A stretch of DNA of 64,000 bases, taken from assembly GCA_963824105.1 (NCBI GenBank), contig CAWGNN010000006.1:1-64000 (forward strand). Reading direction: 5' to 3'. This document shows, piece by piece, positions 59,173-64,000 of this stretch. Both the position numbers and the translations under genes were made by a program. The notes beneath the pieces were generated by a model that did not search any database, was not told the origin of the DNA, and saw nothing but the letters and a program-made list of their open reading frames with translations. Origin of the DNA: CAWDVB01 sp963824105. GTDB lineage: Bacteria; Actinomycetota; Actinomycetes; Propionibacteriales; Nocardioidaceae. Every line of letters starts with the position of its first letter. Position 1 is the first letter of the stretch.

Positions 59173-60378
59173 TCAGACCGCAGCGACAACAGCATCCCAG
59201 ACCCGGGTGAGCAGCGCGGTCTGGAGCGGATTGGACTGGTCGGGGTACGACGAGAGCCCGACGATAAGAAGGTCGCGAGGGCGGTCGATGTAGGCGAACT
59301 GGCCATGGATGCCAAGCATCGTCATCACTTCACGTGCAGGGTCCAGGATCCAGGCCTGGTTGTGATACTCCACACCGGGAAGCGACTCGCCGCGCCCAGC
59401 TTCCCGGAAGGCGGCCGCGCGCTCCGGGGAGGATGTCAGCGTCTCCTTGACCCAGCGCTCGGGGATCACCCGAGCGCCGGTGAGCCCCAGACCGTCGTTG
59501 ACGAAGGGGTAGGCCCAGCGCGCGAAGTCGCGCAGCGTGACGTTCACCTGGCCCTCGACGATGGGACGACCCTGCGAGTCGAGATTGATCAGGGCGGGGC
59601 GCTCGGCTCCGATTTGGGAGTAGAGGCGCTCCTCGTAAAGCTCGACCGCGGGTCGTTCATAGACGCGCTCGAGCATGACCGGCAGCAGGTTGGTGAGATA
59701 CGACGCGTAGTTGAACAGGGTCCCCGGCTCCACAGCACGCTCCCGCAGCTCGGCCAGCGCGAAGCCGAACGTCCCGGCCCGATCGCGTCCCGGCCCGTAG
59801 TAGCCCACCGCCTCGGCGTAGCGCCAGTACATCGACTCGGGGTCCTGGTAGTGCTCCTCGGTCCTCAGGCCGGTTGCCATGTCGAGGAGGTGCTGCACCG
59901 TCACACCCGCCCATGCGTCGAGCTCACCCAGCTCGGGCAGGTAGCTGCCCACCTCGGCCTCGACATCGAGCCGGCCCTCGTCGATCGCAATTCCCACCAT
60001 CATCGTGGTGAGGGTCTTGGAGCAGGAGTGCACGACGTGGCGGTCGGTCTCGACAAGACTGTTGGAGTAGCGCTCGGCGATCACGCGTCCCCCCTGCACC
60101 ACCAGCAGACCGTCGGAGCTCAACCGGGAGTCGAGCAACTGCGGCAGGGTCATGGTGCGCCCGGTCAGCGGGTCCTCGACCTCGAGACGAGCAAGGTCGA
60201 GGGCTGACCCGGTTGGCCAAGCGACGGTCTCACCCGGCTCCAGGACGGCCGAGGGCATGCGTTCGGCCATGGTGATCTGTCCCCGGAAGAGGTTCCAGGG
60301 GCGGTCCCAGGTGGAGTCGGTGAACCCGATCTGCTCCAGCGACCGTGGCGTACCTCTCGGGGGAAGGTAGCTGACCAT
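59173..60378 (-). CDS. Beta-lactamase-family (class C fold) serine hydrolase
   Basis: About 401 residues. The nucleophile motif SxxK is SCSKTL in VVHSCSKTLTTMMVG. The second motif position reads FNYASYLTN, giving Tyr-Ala-Ser. A third motif is suggested by LGIHGQF. These fit the penicillin-binding-protein/6-aminohexanoate-oligomer-hydrolase-like family rather than a resistance beta-lactamase. No signal peptide is visible, so it is probably cytoplasmic. ATG at 60378 follows AAGGAG. The substrate is unknown. Confidence 0.8.
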   Translation of the reverse strand: MVSYLPPRGTPRSLEQIGFTDSTWDRPWNLFRGQITMAERMPSAVLEPGETVAWPTGSALDLARLEVEDPLTGRTMTLPQLLDSRLSSDGLLVVQGGRVIAERYSNSLVETDRHVVHSCSKTLTTMMVGIAIDEGRLDVEAEVGSYLPELGELDAWAGVTVQHLLDMATGLRTEEHYQDPESMYWRYAEAVGYYGPGRDRAGTFGFALAELRERAVEPGTLFNYASYLTNLLPVMLERVYERPAVELYEERLYSQIGAERPALINLDSQGRPIVEGQVNVTLRDFARWAYPFVNDGLGLTGARVIPERWVKETLTSSPERAAAFREAGRGESLPGVEYHNQAWILDPAREVMTMLGIHGQFAYIDRPRDLLIVGLSSYPDQSNPLQTALLTRVWDAVVAAV

Positions 60379-60504
60379 CAGACCCTCACTCCTTCCTGGA
60401 GGCCAAGTGCCGCGCGAGTGCAGGAGCGCGTGTGGCCCCTGTCCCCCGAGCCCCGCTCATCGCCGAGGCCCTATCCGTCCTGGGACCAGGGGCGCATGCC
60501 TCGA

Positions 60505-62196
60505 TCACGCCTCGATGACAACCGGGATGATCATCGGCTTACGGCGGTGGCGGTTGGCCACCCAGCGGCCGACGACCCGGCGCATGGTCTGCTGGAGCTG
60601 GTAGGTGTCGTCGCCGCTCTCGGCGAGCTGTCGGTTCAGCGCGTCGACGATCGCCGGCTTGATTTCCTCGAAGGTGGCGTCGTCCTCGGCGAACCCGCGG
60701 GCGTGGATCTCCGGCCCGCCGGCGACCTTCCCCGACACCGAGTCGATCACCACGATGACGGAGACGAACCCCTCCTCGCCGAGAATGCGGCGATCCTTCA
60801 GCGAGGCCTCGGTGATGTCACCAACCGACGACCCGTCCACGAAGACGTAGCCGCAGTCCACCTTGCCGGCGAGCGTTGCCTTGCCCTTGACCAGATCGAC
60901 CACGAAGCCGTCCTCGGCCACGATCACCCGATCCCGCGGAACCCCGGTTGCCTCGGCGAGAGAGGCGTTGGCTCGCAGGTGCCGGATCTCTCCGTGGACG
61001 GGGAGGACATTGCGTGGGCGGACCATGTTGTAGCAGTAGAGCAGCTCACCGGCCGAGGCGTGACCGGAGACGTGGACCAGGGCGTTCCCCTTGTGAACGA
61101 CGGTCGCTCCCCAGCGGGAGAGGCCGTTGATCACCCGGTAGACGCTGTTCTCGTTCCCAGGGATCAACGACGAGGCGAGGATGACGGTGTCCGCATCGGT
61201 CACATGCACGAAGTTGTGGGTGCGTTGGGCGATTCGGCTCAGGGCCGACATCGGCTCGCCTTGTGACCCGGTGGAGATGAGCACCGTCTTCTCGGGTGGG
61301 TAGTCGCTGATCTTCTTGGCGTCGACCAGGACATCCGGCGGAACGTGAAGGTAGCCCAGGTCCTGGGCGACACCCATGTTCCGGACCATCGACCGTCCGA
61401 CGTAGGCGACCTTTCGGCCGTGGGCTGCGGCCGTGTCGAGCGCCTGCTGGACCCGGTGGATGTGGCTGGCGAAGCAGGCCACGATGATCCGGCCACGACT
61501 CCGGTGGAAGACCCGGTCCAGCACTGGCCCGATCTCCATCTCGGAGGTGGTGAATCCCGGCACTTCGGCGTTGGTCGAGTCGACCATGAAGAGGTCGACG
61601 CCCTCCTCCCCCAAACGGGCGAAGGCGCGCAGATCGGTGATCCTGCCGTCGAGCGGAAGTTGATCCATCTTGAAGTCGCCGGTGTGCAGCACCGTGCCGG
61701 CACCGGTCCGGATGGCGACGGCCAGCGCATCGGGGATGGAGTGGTTGACCGCGATGAACTCCAGGTCGAAGGGGCCGAAGTCGATCCGGTCCCCCTCCGC
61801 CACCACGTGCTCGGGCGCCTGCTTGAGCCGGTGCTCCTGCAGCTTGCTGCGGAGCAGGCCCAAGGTGAGCTTCGAGCCGACGAGCGGGATGTCCGGGCGC
61901 TCCCGAAGCAGGTAGGGAACGGCACCGATGTGGTCCTCGTGACCGTGGGTCAGGATCAGGGCCTCGATATCGTCGAGCCGGTCCCGGATCGACTCGAAGT
62001 CGGGAAGGATCAGGTCGACGCCGGGATGGTTCTCCTCGGGAAACAGCACCCCGCAGTCCACGACCAGCAGGCGTCCGCCGTACTCGAAGACAGTCATGTT
62101 GCGGCCGACCTCGCCGAGACCCCCGAGCGGGATGATGCGCATCCCTCCGTCGGCGAGTGGTCCCGGGGCCGTCAGCTCGGGATGCGGATGACTCAT
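60505..62196 (-). CDS. rnj: Ribonuclease J
   Basis: A 563-residue metallo-beta-lactamase and beta-CASP ribonuclease for mRNA and rRNA processing. The zinc motif is LTHGHEDHIGA; the beta-CASP domain includes VACFASHIHRVQ and ISTGSQGEPMSALSRIA; HVSGHASAGEL is motif C. ATG at 62196 overlaps the dapA stop by four bases, a pairing conserved in actinobacteria. Confidence 0.95.
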   Translation of the reverse strand: MSHPHPELTAPGPLADGGMRIIPLGGLGEVGRNMTVFEYGGRLLVVDCGVLFPEENHPGVDLILPDFESIRDRLDDIEALILTHGHEDHIGAVPYLLRERPDIPLVGSKLTLGLLRSKLQEHRLKQAPEHVVAEGDRIDFGPFDLEFIAVNHSIPDALAVAIRTGAGTVLHTGDFKMDQLPLDGRITDLRAFARLGEEGVDLFMVDSTNAEVPGFTTSEMEIGPVLDRVFHRSRGRIIVACFASHIHRVQQALDTAAAHGRKVAYVGRSMVRNMGVAQDLGYLHVPPDVLVDAKKISDYPPEKTVLISTGSQGEPMSALSRIAQRTHNFVHVTDADTVILASSLIPGNENSVYRVINGLSRWGATVVHKGNALVHVSGHASAGELLYCYNMVRPRNVLPVHGEIRHLRANASLAEATGVPRDRVIVAEDGFVVDLVKGKATLAGKVDCGYVFVDGSSVGDITEASLKDRRILGEEGFVSVIVVIDSVSGKVAGGPEIHARGFAEDDATFEEIKPAIVDALNRQLAESGDDTYQLQQTMRRVVGRWVANRHRRKPMIIPVVIEA

Positions 62197-63089
62197 ACGG
62201 AGAGAACCCCCAGATCGTGCAGAACGTCGCGGATCTCGTCGACGAGCTCGTCGGATGCCGGCACCAGTGGGAGTCGCACCGTGCGCTCCTCGATGACCCC
62301 CATCAGCTGCATCGCTGCCTTGGCCGTCATGGCGCCCTGGGCGCGGTGCATGATCACGTCGATGACCGGTATGAGGCGCTCGTAGAGACGGCGGGCTTCG
62401 GCCATGTCACCGCGGTCGACGGCGGCCACCATGGCCGCGTTGTGCTCGCCGGTGACGTGGCCCACGACCGACACGACGCCTGCAGCGCCGTGAGCGAGCC
62501 ACGCCAGATTGAGCACGTCGTCGCCGGAGTACAGAGCCAGACCGGTCCGCTGAGCGATGGACACGCCTCGGAAGATGTCGCCCACGGCATCCTTGATCGC
62601 GACGAACTTCGCGTCCTCGGCGAGCCGGGCGTAGGTGTCAGGCGCGATGGCGATGCTGGAGCGGCCCGGGATGTCGTAGAGCATCACCGGGAGGTCGGTG
62701 GTCGCGGCCACCGCCCGGAAGTGCGCGAGCAGACCCTCCTGGGTCGGCTTGCTGTAGTACGGCGTGACGATCAGCAACCCGTCGGCGCCCGCCTTGGCTG
62801 CCTGCTCGGCCAGCTCGAGGGAGTGGGCGGTGTTGTTGGTGCCGACGCCCGCGACCACGGTGGCCCGGTCACCGACCGCGTCGATCACCGCACGGAGGAT
62901 CTCGCCGTCCTCGCTGGTCGAGGTGGTCGGAGACTCGCCGGTGGTACCGGACACGACCAGGCCGTCGTTGCCGTGGTCGACGAGGTGACTCGCGATCCGG
63001 GCGCACCCGTCCAGGTCGATCGAGCCGTCGGCGTGGAAGGCGGTGACCATGGCGGTCAGCACGCGTCCGAACGGCGCGGTTGCTGTCAT
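62193..63089 (-). CDS. dapA: 4-hydroxy-tetrahydrodipicolinate synthase
   Basis: A 298-residue enzyme condensing pyruvate with aspartate semialdehyde at the start of the lysine/diaminopimelate branch. The Schiff-base lysine is in FVAIKDAVGD, the tyrosine in IVTPYYSKPT and the threonine pair in VSGTTGESPT. ATG at 63089 is six bases from TAGCCT on the minus strand, with no ribosome site, so it is probably leaderless. Confidence 0.96.
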   Translation of the reverse strand: MTATAPFGRVLTAMVTAFHADGSIDLDGCARIASHLVDHGNDGLVVSGTTGESPTTSTSEDGEILRAVIDAVGDRATVVAGVGTNNTAHSLELAEQAAKAGADGLLIVTPYYSKPTQEGLLAHFRAVAATTDLPVMLYDIPGRSSIAIAPDTYARLAEDAKFVAIKDAVGDIFRGVSIAQRTGLALYSGDDVLNLAWLAHGAAGVVSVVGHVTGEHNAAMVAAVDRGDMAEARRLYERLIPVIDVIMHRAQGAMTAKAAMQLMGVIEERTVRLPLVPASDELVDEIRDVLHDLGVLSV

Positions 63090-63095
63090 GGCCCC

Positions 63096-63101
63096 AGGCT
63101 A
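63096..63101 (-). promoter_or_regulatory. dapA -10 box, leaderless start
   Basis: TAGCCT on the minus strand is six bases from the dapA ATG, as for dapF. It would drive dapA-rnj. Confidence 0.55.
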
Positions 63102-63126
63102 TCGGGCCCCGGGACCGGCCCGCCCC

Positions 63127-63603
63127 TCAGCGCCGTTCCCACCACACGAAGTCGAATCCGTCGTGCGGCTCACGGCGCACCTCGGTCCACTCCTCGCGGT
63201 CGAAATCCGGGTAATGAGTGTCCCCCTCGGGGCTCTGGTGCACCTCGGTGATGATCTGCCCATCGGCCAGCGGCATCGCCTCGCGGTAGATCTCGCCGCC
63301 GCCGATCACCATTACGTCGGTCGCGATTCCCCGGCCGAGTGTCACCGCCTCCTCCAGAGAGTGGGTGACGAAGACGTGCTCATGGGCCCAGTCCTCCCGC
63401 CGCGTCACCACGATGTTGGTGCGGTAGGGCAAGGGGTGGCCGATCGACTCGAAGGTCTTGCGCCCCATGACAACGGTCTTGTCCTTGGTGACCGCGCGGA
63501 AGTGGCGCAGATCCTCGGGGAGGCGCCAAGGAATCTCGTCACCCAGACCGATGACACCGTTGTCGGCGACCGCCGCAACGAGGATGACTCGCACGTCGCT
63601 CAT
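63127..63603 (-). CDS. dfrA: Dihydrofolate reductase
   Basis: A 158-residue enzyme reducing dihydrofolate. The start VILVAAVADNGVIGLGDEIPWRLPEDLRHFRAVT carries the substrate site (Trp and Asp/Glu positions). VMGRKTFESIGHPLPYRTNIVVTR binds NADPH. ATG at 63603 overlaps the thyA stop by four bases (ATGA). It and thyA form the usual thymidylate pair. Confidence 0.95.
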   Translation of the reverse strand: MSDVRVILVAAVADNGVIGLGDEIPWRLPEDLRHFRAVTKDKTVVMGRKTFESIGHPLPYRTNIVVTRREDWAHEHVFVTHSLEEAVTLGRGIATDVMVIGGGEIYREAMPLADGQIITEVHQSPEGDTHYPDFDREEWTEVRREPHDGFDFVWWERR

Positions 63604-64000
63604 ACTGCGATGGGTGCCTTGATGACCGGATGCGGGTCGTAGCCGACGACCTCGATGTCCTCCAGCTCGAACGCGTCGATCTCGGTGACGTCCGGATTGA
63701 GCCGGAGTGTCGGCAGGGGACGCGGCTCGCGGGTGAGCTGCAGCCGGGCCTGCTCCAGGTGATTGGAGTACAGATGGGCATCGCCCAGGGTGTGCACGAA
63801 GTCACCCACCTGTAGATCCACCACCTGGGCGACCATGTGGGTGAGGAGCGCGTACGACGCGATGTTGAAGGGAACGCCCAAGAAGACGTCGGCCGAGCGC
63901 TGGTAGAGCTGGCAGCTGAGCCTGCCGTCGGCGACATAGAACTGGAACAGGGCGTGGCAGGGGGCGAGCGCCATCTTGTCGATGTCAGCCGGGTTCCAGG
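63600..64000 (-). CDS. thyA: Thymidylate synthase ThyA, 3' part
   Basis: The C-terminal part of ThyA; the gene continues beyond the window edge, so the N-terminus is missing. The catalytic cysteine is in MALAPCHALFQFYV, and QRSADVFLGVPFNIASYALLTHMVAQ is the dUMP/folate-site signature. It makes dTMP and dihydrofolate, which the coupled dfrA product recycles. Confidence 0.95.
   Translation of the reverse strand, partial: WNPADIDKMALAPCHALFQFYVADGRLSCQLYQRSADVFLGVPFNIASYALLTHMVAQVVDLQVGDFVHTLGDAHLYSNHLEQARLQLTREPRPLPTLRLNPDVTEIDAFELEDIEVVGYDPHPVIKAPIAV

Overview
This is a high-GC actinobacterial chromosome segment, most likely from the Nocardioidaceae or a relative in the Propionibacteriales; the taxon is inferred from gene content and codon use, not proven. 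Three things support it: an adenosylcobalamin-dependent ribonucleotide reductase next to nrdR, a clgR-cinA-pgsA-rimO-ftsK block, and a fused cydDC. The backbone runs on the minus strand and follows the Mycobacterium tuberculosis order nrdR, LysM division inhibitor, lexA, hflX, dapF, miaA, miaB, recX, recA, clgR, pgsA, ftsK, rnj, dapA, dfrA, thyA (roughly Rv2718c to Rv2764c). Lineage-specific cassettes interrupt it.

Layout. 0-0.9 kb: a higBA toxin-antitoxin pair, then repeats resembling an IS21-type end. 0.9-4.7 kb: nrdJ and nrdR behind paired NrdR boxes. 5-6.5 kb: a PKD-domain lipoprotein and a YhhN membrane protein. 6.5-10.6 kb: the SOS region, with a LysM protein divergent from lexA across several LexA boxes, then a DinG-type helicase. 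10.7-13.1 kb: LemA and a DUF2207 protein. 13.3-22.5 kb: hflX, dapF, a TetR-regulated ABC exporter, miaA, a Nudix hydrolase and miaB. 22.6-25.3 kb: a sulfotransferase-like protein and an MptB-like mannosyltransferase. 25.5-27.3 kb: recX and recA with a LexA box. 27.4-36.2 kb: a seven-gene overlapping operon (glycosyltransferase, DUF2064, methyltransferase, haem/molybdopterin oxidoreductase, small membrane protein, response regulator, histidine kinase), a divergent GT-C-like membrane protein, an SDR epimerase and an MTA phosphorylase. 36.2-40.8 kb: an MFS protein, DUF3046, a DinB-like protein and an ABC-2 exporter. 40.9-45.5 kb: an Lhr helicase. 45.5-51.6 kb: clgR, cinA, pgsA, rimO, a PH-like membrane protein and ftsK. 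51.8-59.0 kb: cydA, cydB, cydDC and a WD40-like lipoprotein. 59.2-64.0 kb: a serine hydrolase, rnj, dapA, dfrA and the 3' part of thyA.

How the genes work together. DNA precursor supply (nrdJ, dfrA, thyA), SOS control (lexA, recA, recX, the LysM division inhibitor), tRNA and ribosome modification (miaA, miaB, rimO, hflX), lysine and peptidoglycan precursors (dapA, dapF), chromosome partition (ftsK) and terminal oxidation by cytochrome bd are all present. Gene packing is tight, with many ATGA, GTGA or TGATG overlaps. Many starts have a TANNNT -10 hexamer 6 to 8 bases upstream and no Shine-Dalgarno sequence, which fits leaderless transcription. The least explained part is the 27.4-36.2 kb cassette.
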